Positions 8,061-18,078 of a DNA stretch of 64,000 nt are shown here, one piece after another. The first letter of the stretch is position 1. Each line of letters opens with the position of its first letter. Source of the stretch: Bacillota bacterium (GTDB lineage: Bacteria > Bacillota > JADQBR01); the NCBI GenBank assembly GCA_016278515.1, contig JADQBR010000060.1, positions 1 to 64,000 of the forward strand, given 5' to 3'. The position numbers and the translations under genes were made by a program. The notes under the pieces were generated by a model. That model saw only the letters and a list, made by a program, of their open reading frames with translations, was not told the DNA's origin and did no database searches.

Positions 8061-8096
8061 AAAAAAGGAGCCGAGCATCTACGCCATTCGGCCCCT
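8061..8096 (-). terminator. Intra-operon terminator between binding-protein and permease genes
   Basis: On the minus strand GGGGCCGA and TCGGCTCC pair around a 13-base loop and run into TTTTTT. It lies after the binding-protein stop and before the permease. Partial read-through would give excess binding protein, a common design in ABC importers. Confidence 0.75.
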
Positions 8097-8109
8097 TTAC
8101 TTTCAATTG

Positions 8110-9081
8110 TTACTGAACAAAACTTCCATTAATAGTATCTCCTATTGCCGGCTTACTGTCGATCAGCTTTTCCGCCAGCCAAAGGTCAGCAGCCTTTTCG
8201 CTTACTTCCCATAAAAATCCGGGATTGTCAGCACTGCCGAAATATTCTTGATTTAAGGCTTTATCATAGAATTTTACATCGGGTAAGGTAGCTTCAAATT
8301 CTTCTACAGTCTGTCCCATGGCTTCAGCCATGATTTTGTTTGCCTCTTCGGGGCTCTCTTTAGCAAATTGTAAGGCATCAAACCATGCATCCACTATCCC
8401 CTGTACTGCTTCGGGACTTTGTTCCACAAAGTCTTGACGTAAACCTAGTGAGTCAACAATAACACCGGGAGTTTCGTCGCTGGATACCAATACTTTGCCG
8501 AAATCAGTCTCTTCAGCTTTAGTTAACCATGGCTGCCAAGTTACGGCTGCTTCTACTCTGCCTGCGACAAATGCTGCACCGGCGTCGCCCGCACTCATAT
8601 CCACTATTTCTAAATCAGATAATTTCATACCTTCTCTGTCAAGCAGATACTGCATCCAGAAGTAACTTGCACCACCGCCTGTGTGCATAGCCACTTTTTC
8701 CCCGGCTAAATCTTTAATGCTGTTATACTCTTCCTTAGCAACCACACCATCACCGCCAAAGGAAGTATCAAGTGCCAGCACCTGTACCACGGGAACACCT
8801 GCTGCTGCTGTCATAATGTGGGTATCTACTGTTGAAGCAAATCCCTGTATTTGATCAGCAGCTAACGCAGTTCTCCGTTCGGAAACGCTTTCTATTACTT
8901 GCAGTTCAACATCCACACCGTTCTCCTCAAAAAAGCCCTTTTCCGCCGCAATATGTAATGGAGCATAGCCTATCCAGGACGATAGTCCAAGTTTAACCGT
9001 TCCCTTACTTTCATTACCGCACCCAGTAACTGCCACTGCCATTACCAACAATGCTATAACCAGTAACATTTTTCTCTTCAT
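8110..9081 (-). CDS. ABC transporter substrate-binding lipoprotein, SsuA/NrtA-like
   Basis: This 323-residue lipoprotein captures the substrate outside the membrane for the permease and ATPase downstream. A type II signal peptide ends in the lipobox VTGC with the lipidated cysteine at residue 21. The mature part opens with KLGLSSWIGYAPLHIAAEKG, the hallmark of the NMT1/SsuA/NrtA group, and contains VEAAVTWQPWLTKAEE. GGAGG precedes the ATG. It is the first gene of the operon. The ligand remains open. Confidence 0.92.
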   Translation of the reverse strand: MKRKMLLVIALLVMAVAVTGCGNESKGTVKLGLSSWIGYAPLHIAAEKGFFEENGVDVELQVIESVSERRTALAADQIQGFASTVDTHIMTAAAGVPVVQVLALDTSFGGDGVVAKEEYNSIKDLAGEKVAMHTGGGASYFWMQYLLDREGMKLSDLEIVDMSAGDAGAAFVAGRVEAAVTWQPWLTKAEETDFGKVLVSSDETPGVIVDSLGLRQDFVEQSPEAVQGIVDAWFDALQFAKESPEEANKIMAEAMGQTVEEFEATLPDVKFYDKALNQEYFGSADNPGFLWEVSEKAADLWLAEKLIDSKPAIGDTINGSFVQ

Positions 9082-9096
9082 TTTTTCGGCCTCCTT

Positions 9097-9174
9097 GTTT
9101 CATCACTTTAACTTTTCATTACTTTAACTTGCTAAATTAGTAACTTGGTCAAGCTTTAGTATAAATGATGAAAC
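9097..9174. promoter_or_regulatory. Inverted and tandem repeats upstream of the binding-protein gene
   Basis: GTTTCATCA (9097-9105) and TGATGAAAC (9166-9174) are perfect inverted copies about 60 bases apart. ACTTTAACTT occurs twice just inside (9105-9114 and 9121-9130). This lies immediately upstream of the ABC importer and could be an operator, or a long hairpin in the leader. No known regulator site is recognised. Confidence 0.35.
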
Positions 9175-9219
9175 ACCAACTTTCAATATTTTTTTACCTC
9201 CTTTTTTTGCCTTGCAATT

Positions 9220-10875
9220 CTAATTTTGCATAAACTTTAGATAATTGGCAAATGTAATCGGTTGTTCTACTATGAGAAAACCAGGTTCAATATTCATAGT
9301 ATAATAGGATAAAATAAAGTGCAGATGAGGTCCTGTGGAAAAACCGGTTGTTCCAACGATTCCAATCTTCTGACCCCGTTCAACGATTTCACCAACAGTC
9401 ACGAAACTTTCATGCATGTGATAATAGACGCTAAATAATCCTTCCCCATGGTCTATTACGATGGTATTACCCGTGAGGATTAGCGGCATAGCCAATACTA
9501 CTTTGCCACGATTCGTGGCTTTAATCTCTGTTCCTTTAGGTGCAGCTATATCCAATCCAGAATGTCTGGAGGAAGTTGGCTCACCATTAACATAACGTGT
9601 TTGCCCAAATTCCGTAGTGAGACGACCTTTAGCTGGCAGAATAAAAGGTTCCGTATAATATCTATTTGGTTCAGATTGTTTTCGGACAGGGGTAAAGTAT
9701 TTGGCAAACTCATCATATGCAGCATCATTTCTTGTTTCTTGCTCTATCTCCTCATCGATAGTTAGATGTTGAATACGGTAACTATGTGCAACAACCTCAA
9801 TTTCTTGAGAAAATTCTATCCCTTTTTTCCTACTGCCGTATTTTATTTGATAGTGTCCGGGCTCAGTGCTATAGTTTGTAGGAATATACCCTCTTATAAA
9901 ACCGTCCTGGTTAAACATGCGAAAATCATTATATATAGATTGCTCAACGAAAATGTCCTCAGTATCTGCCACGTTGTAAACAGATATTTCAAGCAATTCT
10001 CCCTGAGTAATCCGTTCTTTAGAAAATACAAATTTCGCAGGTAGATCTATTATTACAGGGATGTTAATTACAGCTTCTCCTCGATAAAACTTGCTTTCAT
10101 CATTCCAAACCAATGATAATTCATAATTGTACCTGCCGTTTGCATCTGGAAAAGGTAGTTGATTTAAATCCACCTCATCTTCAAAAACAACTTCGTCGGT
10201 AGCGAGCTCGACAACTTTTAAATGAGAATGATCAGGAGCCTTATCAGTTCGCACCGCCAATTTGTCTTTACTTGTGTTAATAGTTACAACATTGTTATTT
10301 ACTGCATCTTTGTCAAGATCCAAATCTTCTGAAATCCACTGTCCATCATATCTTAAATAGCTCCAACGCTCGTCTATTTTAAAAAACGGCACCTGGTCTT
10401 CATTAAGATTTACCTGTAACGCAGGCGTAAGACGTTCGGAGTAAATGTCCCGGAATCCTTCATGGCTATAGAAAAAATTTGGTTCCTCTACCTTATATAA
10501 TGAATCGTTTTCCTGATGTTTCTCTAGAAGCACAGATGCATCTTCAGTAAAAAACAAGGTGTATTCTCGGGAAAAACCCCGTCTGTTATGTAAGATCATA
10601 CTATATTGTTGGATAATCTGCTGTGGCTTAAAATCCGTTTTATTAACAGAGGCTAAAGCTAGAGCAAGGTTTGCCCTGTTCTCTGATGACAGTAAAAAAT
10701 GCTCCAAAGTATTGTCATCTGAAATAGCATTACCGTTAATCAGTTGAATATCAATTGCTTTTAGATTTTGTTCGTTAAATATGCTGCTATAATATTGAAA
10801 AGCATATATCGCCACTGAAACAGCTAGTAATAAAAAAAAAATTGGTAAAGTTTTTTTTAATGACATTTTCATCAT
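9220..10875 (-). CDS. Membrane-anchored M23 family metallopeptidase
   Basis: The 551-residue protein has an N-terminal hydrophobic anchor (about 8-27) and ends in a peptidase M23 (LytM/endopeptidase) domain. The zinc motif HSGLD starts at about residue 438 and the second zinc motif HLHF at 517-520; HMHES supports the active site. The family cuts peptide cross-links in peptidoglycan. The long middle part (about 30-400) looks like extracellular beta-rich domains that I cannot assign. A GGGAG ribosome binding site precedes two adjacent ATGs. It is divergent from a cell-wall amidase gene at 11040, so both may act in wall remodelling. Confidence 0.9.
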   Translation of the reverse strand: MMKMSLKKTLPIFFLLLAVSVAIYAFQYYSSIFNEQNLKAIDIQLINGNAISDDNTLEHFLLSSENRANLALALASVNKTDFKPQQIIQQYSMILHNRRGFSREYTLFFTEDASVLLEKHQENDSLYKVEEPNFFYSHEGFRDIYSERLTPALQVNLNEDQVPFFKIDERWSYLRYDGQWISEDLDLDKDAVNNNVVTINTSKDKLAVRTDKAPDHSHLKVVELATDEVVFEDEVDLNQLPFPDANGRYNYELSLVWNDESKFYRGEAVINIPVIIDLPAKFVFSKERITQGELLEISVYNVADTEDIFVEQSIYNDFRMFNQDGFIRGYIPTNYSTEPGHYQIKYGSRKKGIEFSQEIEVVAHSYRIQHLTIDEEIEQETRNDAAYDEFAKYFTPVRKQSEPNRYYTEPFILPAKGRLTTEFGQTRYVNGEPTSSRHSGLDIAAPKGTEIKATNRGKVVLAMPLILTGNTIVIDHGEGLFSVYYHMHESFVTVGEIVERGQKIGIVGTTGFSTGPHLHFILSYYTMNIEPGFLIVEQPITFANYLKFMQN

Positions 10876-11039
10876 ACAGCTCCCTCAAACACTATAAAAT
10901 TTCCCCTCACTAATCTGCATTATATCATTGTGAACATTATATACTAGCCAGCAGGAATTTACTCTTCCTTTCAAGAATTGAGAACATTGTCGAATTATAT
11001 CAGTAGATCATCTCTTTGTAATTGTGGAGGAAAATTAAA

Positions 11040-13151
11040 TTGAAAAAATTTATAACTAAAAATTCATTAGTATACTTTACCTTTCTATTGTTACTTCTAT
11101 CTCTGTCCATGGCTTTATTCCCTACCCCCCTATCTGCCAATGAAACAAAAACTTTAGTCATTACCGGCAGCTATGTTAATATTAGGACCGGTCCGGGTAC
11201 CGATTACACGTTACTAAATACATACTCTGAAGGAACCAAGCTACCCGTTTTGTCTCAGCAAGATGGCTGGTATCAAGTTAAACTTCCCGACGGAACAAAA
11301 GGCTGGATTATTGATGATTATGCTAAGCTTGTCTCTAATCCTAACGTTGAAGATGATTCCGATACCCAGTTAAAAATACAAGTTAATGGCAGGCAGATCA
11401 ACTTTGATAGTCCGCCTTATATTGATAATAACAACCGCACTATGGTTCCCATCCGCTTTATTATTGAGGAATTGGGCGCATCTATCAGTTGGGATGGTGA
11501 AGAACAAAAAGTCAATATTTCCTTTAATAATAAAGAAGTGACTTTGTGGATTGGTAAAAATACTGCAAAAATGAATGGCTCCGAATTAAAGATGGATACA
11601 CAACCGGTACTTAAAGATGCAAGAACTTTAGTACCACTACGCTTTATCAGTGAAGCTATCGGTTCAGAAGTAGGTTGGGATGAAAAGACCAATATTGTAT
11701 CTATTAATATGCAATTATACCCCCAAGAAGTGTTCGAAGGTATAGTTAAAGAGAATGTTGTGAACGTTCGCACCGGTCCTGATATGAGATATCCAGAACT
11801 GACTAAACTTAGTGAAGGAACAAGGGTTGAATTAACCAGTAGTGAGACTGACAGCAACAATGAAGTGTGGTACAAGGTCAAACTATCCCAGGACTCCTTT
11901 GGCTGGATAGCTGGATGGCTTGTACAGATAATAGATGAGGACGAACAAGAACCTTCAGAAGGCGGTGGTAGCGGCACACAGCGCGAAACTGCCTTAGTAA
12001 TAGGGAATGTGGTTAATGTTCGGTCTGGTCCCGGGTTAAGTAATGAAGTAGTAAGCAAGGTAAACGTTGGAGATAGCCTTCCTGTGCTTAGCCAAGATCA
12101 AGATTGGTATCAGGTAAAATTAAGCGACCACAAAGCCGGTTGGATATATGGTCCTTTAGTTTCCATACAGTCTGAAGTTGTTTCCCGGGGAAGCGATTAC
12201 TATAGAGACTACGTTGGCCGATTACCAGCTACCGATTTAGAATATGATTATCCGACTTTGACAAATGTATTATTTGAGATTATTGATGATAAACCTGTAA
12301 TTTTTATTCAGGGAAATACCCAACTATCTCCGTCAAGCTTTACACTGGGAAATCCTCGCAGATTAGTTGTTGATATTCCAAATACCCAGATAAGTGGAGT
12401 ACCCCCAGAGCAACGTGAAGAAACAATAGCTAACGATATTATTAGTTCAATTCGGGTCGGACAGTTAGACAATGAAACATCACGAGTGGTGCTGGATTTA
12501 AATAAGCCAGCATCCTACAGTCTGGAATCATTTAACGATGGGCAGGTTGTTGGGATTTTTCTCACAACAGCAGTATTGCACGGTAAAACCATTGTACTCG
12601 ACCCTGGCCATGGTGGAATCAGTGCTTCAGGCTTTGATTCTGGGGCTATTGGACCATCGGGAACACAAGAATCCCAAGTTGTGTTGGAGATAGCCCTAAA
12701 AACTGCCCAGCTACTTAAAGAACAGGGTGCAGAAGTTGTAATGACAAGAACAGGAACTACTTATTTAGATTTATATGGGAGATCGGATTTGGCCAATAGG
12801 GTTAGTGCTGATCTTTTTGTCAGTATTCACGCCAATGCGTCCTATAGCAGTACTGCCAAAGGATCGTCTGTATACTTTTATGCTTCTGGTAATTTGGAAT
12901 ACCAAAACTCAGAAAGAGTAAAGTTAGCTCGTGCCATTCTAAATAATGTGGTTAAAACGGCTGGTACAGTTGAGCGGGGTGTGCATGAAAGAAGTTTTGC
13001 AGTAATAAGGACAACTAATATGCCATCTATCTTAGTTGAAACCGCTTTCATCTCCAACCCCCAAGAAGAGGCTTTGCTGAATGATGATAATTTCCAAACA
13101 AAGATGGCTCAAAGTATAGCATCAGGTATCGCAGATTATTACAGATACTAA
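11040..13151 (+). CDS. Secreted N-acetylmuramoyl-L-alanine amidase with SH3b, copper-amine-oxidase-N-like and AMIN domains
   Basis: This exported hydrolase of about 703 residues should cleave the bond between muramic acid and the stem peptide. After a signal peptide (about 8-32) come an SH3b domain (VITGSYVNIRTGPGTDY), a copper-amine-oxidase N-terminal-like domain (about 105-220, with two MVPIRF/LVPLRF repeats), two more SH3b domains, an AMIN-like domain, and the Amidase_3 catalytic domain from about residue 510. The catalytic part has VLDPGHGG, SIHANA and ILVETAFISN, which hold the zinc ligands and the catalytic glutamate. TTG at 11040 is chosen because GGAGG sits nine bases upstream; the longer frame from 11022 would include that binding site. 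Confidence 0.93.
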   Translation: MKKFITKNSLVYFTFLLLLLSLSMALFPTPLSANETKTLVITGSYVNIRTGPGTDYTLLNTYSEGTKLPVLSQQDGWYQVKLPDGTKGWIIDDYAKLVSNPNVEDDSDTQLKIQVNGRQINFDSPPYIDNNNRTMVPIRFIIEELGASISWDGEEQKVNISFNNKEVTLWIGKNTAKMNGSELKMDTQPVLKDARTLVPLRFISEAIGSEVGWDEKTNIVSINMQLYPQEVFEGIVKENVVNVRTGPDMRYPELTKLSEGTRVELTSSETDSNNEVWYKVKLSQDSFGWIAGWLVQIIDEDEQEPSEGGGSGTQRETALVIGNVVNVRSGPGLSNEVVSKVNVGDSLPVLSQDQDWYQVKLSDHKAGWIYGPLVSIQSEVVSRGSDYYRDYVGRLPATDLEYDYPTLTNVLFEIIDDKPVIFIQGNTQLSPSSFTLGNPRRLVVDIPNTQISGVPPEQREETIANDIISSIRVGQLDNETSRVVLDLNKPASYSLESFNDGQVVGIFLTTAVLHGKTIVLDPGHGGISASGFDSGAIGPSGTQESQVVLEIALKTAQLLKEQGAEVVMTRTGTTYLDLYGRSDLANRVSADLFVSIHANASYSSTAKGSSVYFYASGNLEYQNSERVKLARAILNNVVKTAGTVERGVHERSFAVIRTTNMPSILVETAFISNPQEEALLNDDNFQTKMAQSIASGIADYYRY

Positions 13152-13235
13152 ATATCTGTATATTCCTTTACATTATAAATAGTTAATTTTAACTGCTGGT
13201 TTCTTCTTTGGGTGATGTCTAGATTCTCATTGTCA

Positions 13236-14684
13236 CTACAGTATGGGTGATAGCAGTCTTGATATGTTTTCTTTAAAGCGCACCCATAACGACCGTTGTT
13301 CGTATCGTTCCACAGTTAGTAGTTTGGATTTCTCAACATCTTTATTAAATGCTTTTGTTAGTTGCTTGGCAATTCCCAGATCATAAATAAAGGCATTTAC
13401 TTCAAAATTTAATTTAAAGCTTCTAATATCAATATTGGCCGTTCCTACAGAAGCAACCTCTTGATCTACAATCAGAGTTTTTGCGTGAACAAAACCATTT
13501 TCATAAATATAGACAGTGGCCCCTGCCTTAAGCAATTGACCAATATAAGACAAGGTTGCCCAATATACAAACAGATGGTCCGGTTTATTAGGGATCATTA
13601 TTTTTACCTCAATACCAGATAAACAGGCTATCCGCAATGCATCTAATATACTGGAATCTGGAATAAAATATGGTGTTTGGATCAGCACCGATTGTTTCGC
13701 TGATGAAATCATTTTAATATAACCATTTTTAATCTGCTCCCATTCACTATCAGGTCCACTAGTGACGATTTGCAGCCCCACATTTTCTGGCGAAGCGTTT
13801 TTCGGGAAATACCTTGGATCATAATATATATCCCGCATAGCTGCCTGATTCCAATCCAAGATAAATCTGGTTTGAATGTCACGAACAGCGGTTCCCTGTA
13901 TTTTCAAATGATTGTCACGCCAATACCCAAATTTAGGATTTAAACCAAGATATTCATTGCCTACGTTAAGGCCACCCATATAACCGATTTTCCCATCAAT
14001 AATCACTAACTTGCGGTGATTGCGGTAGTTTAGCCGCAGATTTATGAAACGAAACTTAGTAGGAAAAAATACTTCAACCTCCCCACCAGCTTTAATAAGT
14101 TCTTTAAATAGTCGTTTTGGTAAACCTCTTGAACCAAGATCATCATATAAAATCCTTACCTTTACCCCAGTTATTGCTTTCCTGGTTAGAGCTTCTATCA
14201 GTTTTATCCCCAGTGTATCTTTTTTAATAATATAGTACTGTAAATGAATATGATCTTTTGCTCCTTCAATATCTTTAAATAGCTGCTCAAACTTCTTATG
14301 ACCGTCGGTGAATAATTCAACTTGATTATCTTCAGTCAATAAGGCATTATTATTTATTAAATGCATATAAACTAATTCCCTATGTTTTTGAGAAACTTGA
14401 TTGCCAAATTCATACTGGTGTGAACCAATTTGATCAAATTGGGCTGTTAGCATTTCAGTAATTCCAGTCTTGTTTAGATATTTCCATTGAAAGAGTCTAT
14501 AGCGACTGAGGTTTTGCCCTAAAAGCATATATAAGGCAAACCCAAGAACGGGAATGAAAAACAAAACCAGCAACCACGCCCAGGTGGACCCCACATCCCT
14601 TCTTTCCCGAAAAATAACAATAATTGCAAATAGCATATTTAAAATAAATATTAGCCCCAGAATTGCAGAATAGCTGCTCATCAT
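13236..14684 (-). CDS. cls: Cardiolipin synthase
   Basis: The 482-residue membrane enzyme joins two phosphatidylglycerol molecules into cardiolipin. Two N-terminal transmembrane helices (about 5-27 and 35-55) match the PLDc_N domain. Two HKD motifs follow: HRKLVIIDGKIGYMGG at about 223 and HAKTLIVDQEVASVGTANID at about 400, each with the His, Lys and Asp of the phospholipase D superfamily. Length and order fit ClsA-type enzymes. GAGGGG precedes the ATG. The gene converges with the amidase gene and is monocistronic. Confidence 0.95.
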   Translation of the reverse strand: MMSSYSAILGLIFILNMLFAIIVIFRERRDVGSTWAWLLVLFFIPVLGFALYMLLGQNLSRYRLFQWKYLNKTGITEMLTAQFDQIGSHQYEFGNQVSQKHRELVYMHLINNNALLTEDNQVELFTDGHKKFEQLFKDIEGAKDHIHLQYYIIKKDTLGIKLIEALTRKAITGVKVRILYDDLGSRGLPKRLFKELIKAGGEVEVFFPTKFRFINLRLNYRNHRKLVIIDGKIGYMGGLNVGNEYLGLNPKFGYWRDNHLKIQGTAVRDIQTRFILDWNQAAMRDIYYDPRYFPKNASPENVGLQIVTSGPDSEWEQIKNGYIKMISSAKQSVLIQTPYFIPDSSILDALRIACLSGIEVKIMIPNKPDHLFVYWATLSYIGQLLKAGATVYIYENGFVHAKTLIVDQEVASVGTANIDIRSFKLNFEVNAFIYDLGIAKQLTKAFNKDVEKSKLLTVERYEQRSLWVRFKENISRLLSPIL

Positions 14685-15013
14685 GATGTATCCCCTCTAA
14701 TCCTTTTACTTCAATTGTTGCTAATACTGCTCTGACTGTACCTATACCGTATATTCAATCGTTTAAGCGACCGTCATCCAACAAAATTACCACATATTTC
14801 CGCGGGCGGAATAAATTAATCTTTCCAAACAATATACTTACTGCAAATTATGTAAATAAACCTTAATACTCTTTCTCCCTAATGCAATACGGTTACCTGC
14901 TTTACATAATAATTATTTTACCTACTTAACTGAGGGGGAACTAGCTAGGTGCATAACCCATGGGATCGCCTAGAAAACATCGCACAATTATTTAAATATT
15001 TTTAGATACTGGA
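14685..15013. other. Intergenic, no gene seen
   Basis: This stretch lies between the cls start and the end of the MacB-like permease gene. I see no credible coding frame. It holds a small GC-rich palindrome, TTCCGC-GG-GCGGAA (14798-14811), and a loose inverted repeat CTAGGTG/CGCCTAG near 14945-14973 that could help end the permease transcript. No clear promoter was identified. Confidence 0.4.
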
Positions 15014-16186
15014 TTATAAACTTCTAAGTGCATCAATAGGGTTTAATCTGCTGGCTTTTCTGGCAGGCATGTATCCGAATACAATACCAACTGCTGCTGA
15101 AAATCCTACTGCGAGGAAAATAGTTGCTATGGAGATTGAAAAACCTATGCCAATAAGAATTGACGAAACATAGGCAATAAGAGCACCGAGTATTAATCCT
15201 ATGAGTCCGCCAATCAGGGAAAGGAAGATGGACTCAATGATAAATTGAAGCTGGATTATATTAGGCGTTGCACCTAAGGCTTTGCGCAAACCAATTTCAG
15301 TTGTACGTTCAATTATAGAAACAAGCATCATATTCATAATACCAATCCCACCGACAAAAAGTGAAATTGCAGCAATTCCGGCCAGAAGCAGCGACATTAT
15401 GGACATAATCGATTCAAAAGACTCAATCATATCCCCCATATTAAATGCTGTATAGGCGTTTTCTTTATAGTTAAAGGCCGGAGTTAGCACTCCTTTAATC
15501 TCCATTACGGTGTCATCAGCCAAGCTGGTATCTACCAAGAATACATCAAGGTTTTTGATATTTTTTACCCCTAAACCACGCAGAGCAGTTGTGTAGGGAA
15601 TGACTACCTTATCATTATTTGATTCCGCGCCAAAACCGCTTGAAGCTGCCAGTGTACCTATGACAGTAAAAGTTGTGCCGTTTATCGTTAGATCTGTGCC
15701 CACAGGATCAATCCCATAATAAAGCTCATCAACAATATTACTTCCTATAATAGCAACTTGATTTCTACTTTCTAAGTCCAAAATATTTATAGCTCTTCCG
15801 GAATTAAGCAAACTTGCATCCGTCTGGAAGTAAACTTCATTTTTCCCTTGAACTGTTACGTTTTCCATTACCTTGTTATGAAAAACTATTCCGGATTTTC
15901 TAGAAATTGTAGGCGAAATCCCATTTATATTATCCAGTTTGGAGATATTTGCTATATCATCTTGGTTAAGGCCTTGTTTAAGAGGGGTACCCATAACGTT
16001 AATTATAATTTTATTAGCACCAAGTTCAGTAACCTGATTGCTGATACTGCTTGTTGCCCCCTGAACAATAGTAATTAAGGCAATAATTGATGCTACCCCA
16101 ATTACGATACCAAGCATTGTTAGAAAAGAACGAAGTTTATTATTAATAATATTGTCCCAGGACATCTTTATACTTTCAAGTAGCAT
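15014..16186 (-). CDS. MacB-like ABC transporter permease (FtsX domain)
   Basis: The 390-residue permease has one N-terminal helix (about 18-42, preceded by NNKLRSFLTMLGIVIGVAS), a large extracellular MacB_PCD domain (about 45-235) and three C-terminal helices forming the FtsX domain, with GGIGIMNMMLVSIIERTTEI and GLRKALGA. These are hallmarks of MacB/YknZ-type mechanotransmission exporters of peptides or toxic compounds. It starts six bases after the ATPase gene and is the last gene of an adaptor-ATPase-permease operon. In Gram-positives such systems act without TolC. The substrate is unknown. Confidence 0.93.
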   Translation of the reverse strand: MLLESIKMSWDNIINNKLRSFLTMLGIVIGVASIIALITIVQGATSSISNQVTELGANKIIINVMGTPLKQGLNQDDIANISKLDNINGISPTISRKSGIVFHNKVMENVTVQGKNEVYFQTDASLLNSGRAINILDLESRNQVAIIGSNIVDELYYGIDPVGTDLTINGTTFTVIGTLAASSGFGAESNNDKVVIPYTTALRGLGVKNIKNLDVFLVDTSLADDTVMEIKGVLTPAFNYKENAYTAFNMGDMIESFESIMSIMSLLLAGIAAISLFVGGIGIMNMMLVSIIERTTEIGLRKALGATPNIIQLQFIIESIFLSLIGGLIGLILGALIAYVSSILIGIGFSISIATIFLAVGFSAAVGIVFGYMPARKASRLNPIDALRSL

Positions 16187-16192
16187 CTGCCA

Positions 16193-16873
16193 TTAGACCT
16201 CCACTTCAGTTAAATGCCCGTCTAAAATGTGGATAACTCTCCTAGCGCGACGGGCAATATTGCTATCATGTGTAATCATAATAATTGTTCTGCCTTCCCT
16301 ATTTAACTGTTCGAAAAGCTCTACGACCTGTGATCCGGTTTTTTGGTCTAAGGCCCCTGTCGGTTCGTCTGCCAAGAGGATCGACGGTTCTGTAACTAGG
16401 GCTCTTGCAATAGCGACCCGCTGTTGCTGTCCGCCGGAAAGCTGATTGGGCAGATTTTGTATTTTATCCGCTAAACCAACCCTTTTGAGGATTTCCCCAG
16501 CCAGTTTTTTGCGCTCTGGAGATGGCAAACCACTATAAATTAACGGGAGTTCCACATTGTGGAGGGCAGATATTCGGGGTAAAAGCTGGAAGCTCTGAAA
16601 TACAAAACCTATCTCTTTGTTGCGTACCTTAGCCAGTTCAATTTCATCAAGATCGTCAATATCATTGCCCGAAAGAAGATACTTTCCGGCTGTCGGTACA
16701 TCAAGACAGCCGATGATATTCATCAAAGTGGATTTTCCAGAACCCGAGGGCCCGAGTATAGACAAAAAATCCCCCGTATGAATCTTTAAATTTACGTTAT
16801 GCAAAACCTCCAACTCTTCCGCTCCCATATAATAGCTCTTGCAGATATTATTCATATTAAGTACTTCGTCCAT
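16193..16873 (-). CDS. MacB-like ABC transporter ATPase
   Basis: The 226-residue ATPase has Walker A GPSGSGKST, signature LSGGQQQR and Walker B ILLADEPTGALD, with the VFQSFQLLPR stretch typical of the LolD/MacB group. It energises the permease encoded directly downstream. Its ATG shares one base with the stop of the adaptor gene (TAATG), which indicates translational coupling. Confidence 0.95.
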   Translation of the reverse strand: MDEVLNMNNICKSYYMGAEELEVLHNVNLKIHTGDFLSILGPSGSGKSTLMNIIGCLDVPTAGKYLLSGNDIDDLDEIELAKVRNKEIGFVFQSFQLLPRISALHNVELPLIYSGLPSPERKKLAGEILKRVGLADKIQNLPNQLSGGQQQRVAIARALVTEPSILLADEPTGALDQKTGSQVVELFEQLNREGRTIIMITHDSNIARRARRVIHILDGHLTEVEV

Positions 16874-17781
16874 TAATCACCACCTCCGCTAATACCATTT
16901 CCCTTTACATCTCCTCTATTTGAACCACGGCCAGGGAAGCCAATATCTTCTGCTGGCGTAACCTTTGCATACAGAATTGTTTCTCCACTGACAACGCCAC
17001 TTTTGACTTGAACTATTGTCCCATCATTTATGCCAGTGGTAATTCCCGTTTGAACTACAGCGTTTTTATCATCTCTTTTAAGAACATAAGGCTTGTTATT
17101 ATCGTCAAATTGTATAGCTTTCATAGGTAAGGTGACAACTTCGCTGACATGATTACTTATAAGTTTTACTTCTGCTGACATTCCAATTCTAATACTCTCA
17201 TCTTTTTCAAGGTCAATAATTGCCTGAAAAAATGTTACCCCATTCACGATCTGCCCTTCCCTAGACATACTGCTGATTTTGCCTTTAATCTCTTTATTTA
17301 GGGCGCCTATTGTGACAGTTGTTTCTTTGCCTTTTTCCAAGGCCGCTAAGTCATATTCATCTACCTTAACCTGGATTTCTAGATTATCGTAATCAACGAT
17401 TTCTAATAACTTAATTCCTGCCATGACCTGATCGTTTTCTTCCAGATTTAGATTCGCAATCTCGCCACTGATTTTAGCTTTGATTTCATCCCCTATTGTT
17501 GTTTTGATTAAGACAGTACCCTCTGTAACCTTTTCCCCCTCTTTGACTCTAATTTCGGAGACTTGCATCACCTTTTGAGAAGTTACATTTTGACGGTTCT
17601 TTGTATCCACATTTCCTGAAAAGGTATAATAGGTCGTTATATCACCAGTTTTGGCAACTACTTCTTCATAAGATATTGATGCTGTTTGCCTAAGAAAGGC
17701 TGCAGCAGCACCGACTGCTATAATTGTAATAATAACAATTGCAAACCACTTTTTTTTCTTTGATTTTCTTTTGGCACACAC
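16873..17781 (-). CDS. HlyD/MacA-like membrane fusion (adaptor) protein
   Basis: This 302-residue protein is anchored by one N-terminal helix (about 12-32) after a lysine-rich start. It carries two biotinyl-lipoyl-like halves (VSEIRVKEGEKVTEGTVL, and GEIANLNLEENDQVMAG) and C-terminal beta-barrel segments, as in MacA/YknX. It lacks a long coiled-coil hairpin and is short, in line with Gram-positive adaptors. The Gly-rich C-terminal tail (RGSNRGDVKGNGISGGG) is unusual. GTG at 17781 has AGGAGG seven bases upstream. It is the first gene of the operon. Confidence 0.9.
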   Translation of the reverse strand: MCAKRKSKKKKWFAIVIITIIAVGAAAAFLRQTASISYEEVVAKTGDITTYYTFSGNVDTKNRQNVTSQKVMQVSEIRVKEGEKVTEGTVLIKTTIGDEIKAKISGEIANLNLEENDQVMAGIKLLEIVDYDNLEIQVKVDEYDLAALEKGKETTVTIGALNKEIKGKISSMSREGQIVNGVTFFQAIIDLEKDESIRIGMSAEVKLISNHVSEVVTLPMKAIQFDDNNKPYVLKRDDKNAVVQTGITTGINDGTIVQVKSGVVSGETILYAKVTPAEDIGFPGRGSNRGDVKGNGISGGGD

Positions 17782-18078
17782 TATCTAACCTCCTGTTTGT
17801 CCTCTAATAAATCTTTCTATGCTATTACCCTTATATTTGCTTTATATTTTATAAAATATGTAAACTATAAACGCATTACTATTTTTCGAGGCTACTGAAA
17901 ACACATACCGCCTTACTTGCCATGCAGTACATCATCCCAACCCAATCTATTGAAACGCAAAAGTTATATTGATCCAGAATCTATGCATCTTACGGGAAGT
18001 TCGCTTTGCCATGCAATAATTTAATTTCCTATTTTATCACCATATTTAACCCTCCCATCGCATAATACTATGATAATG
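17782..18078. other. Intergenic upstream of the MacAB-like operon
   Basis: No coding frame is convincing here. A perfect 16-bp palindrome, ATATTTTATAAAATAT, at 17844-17859 lies about 65 bases before the adaptor start and could be an operator or part of the promoter. The rest is AT-rich and featureless up to a repeat at 18079. Confidence 0.4.

Noticed and set aside
9124-9186. 20-codon TTG frame upstream of the binding-protein gene
   Set aside because: Weak start, no conservation evidence, and the region is better explained by repeats.
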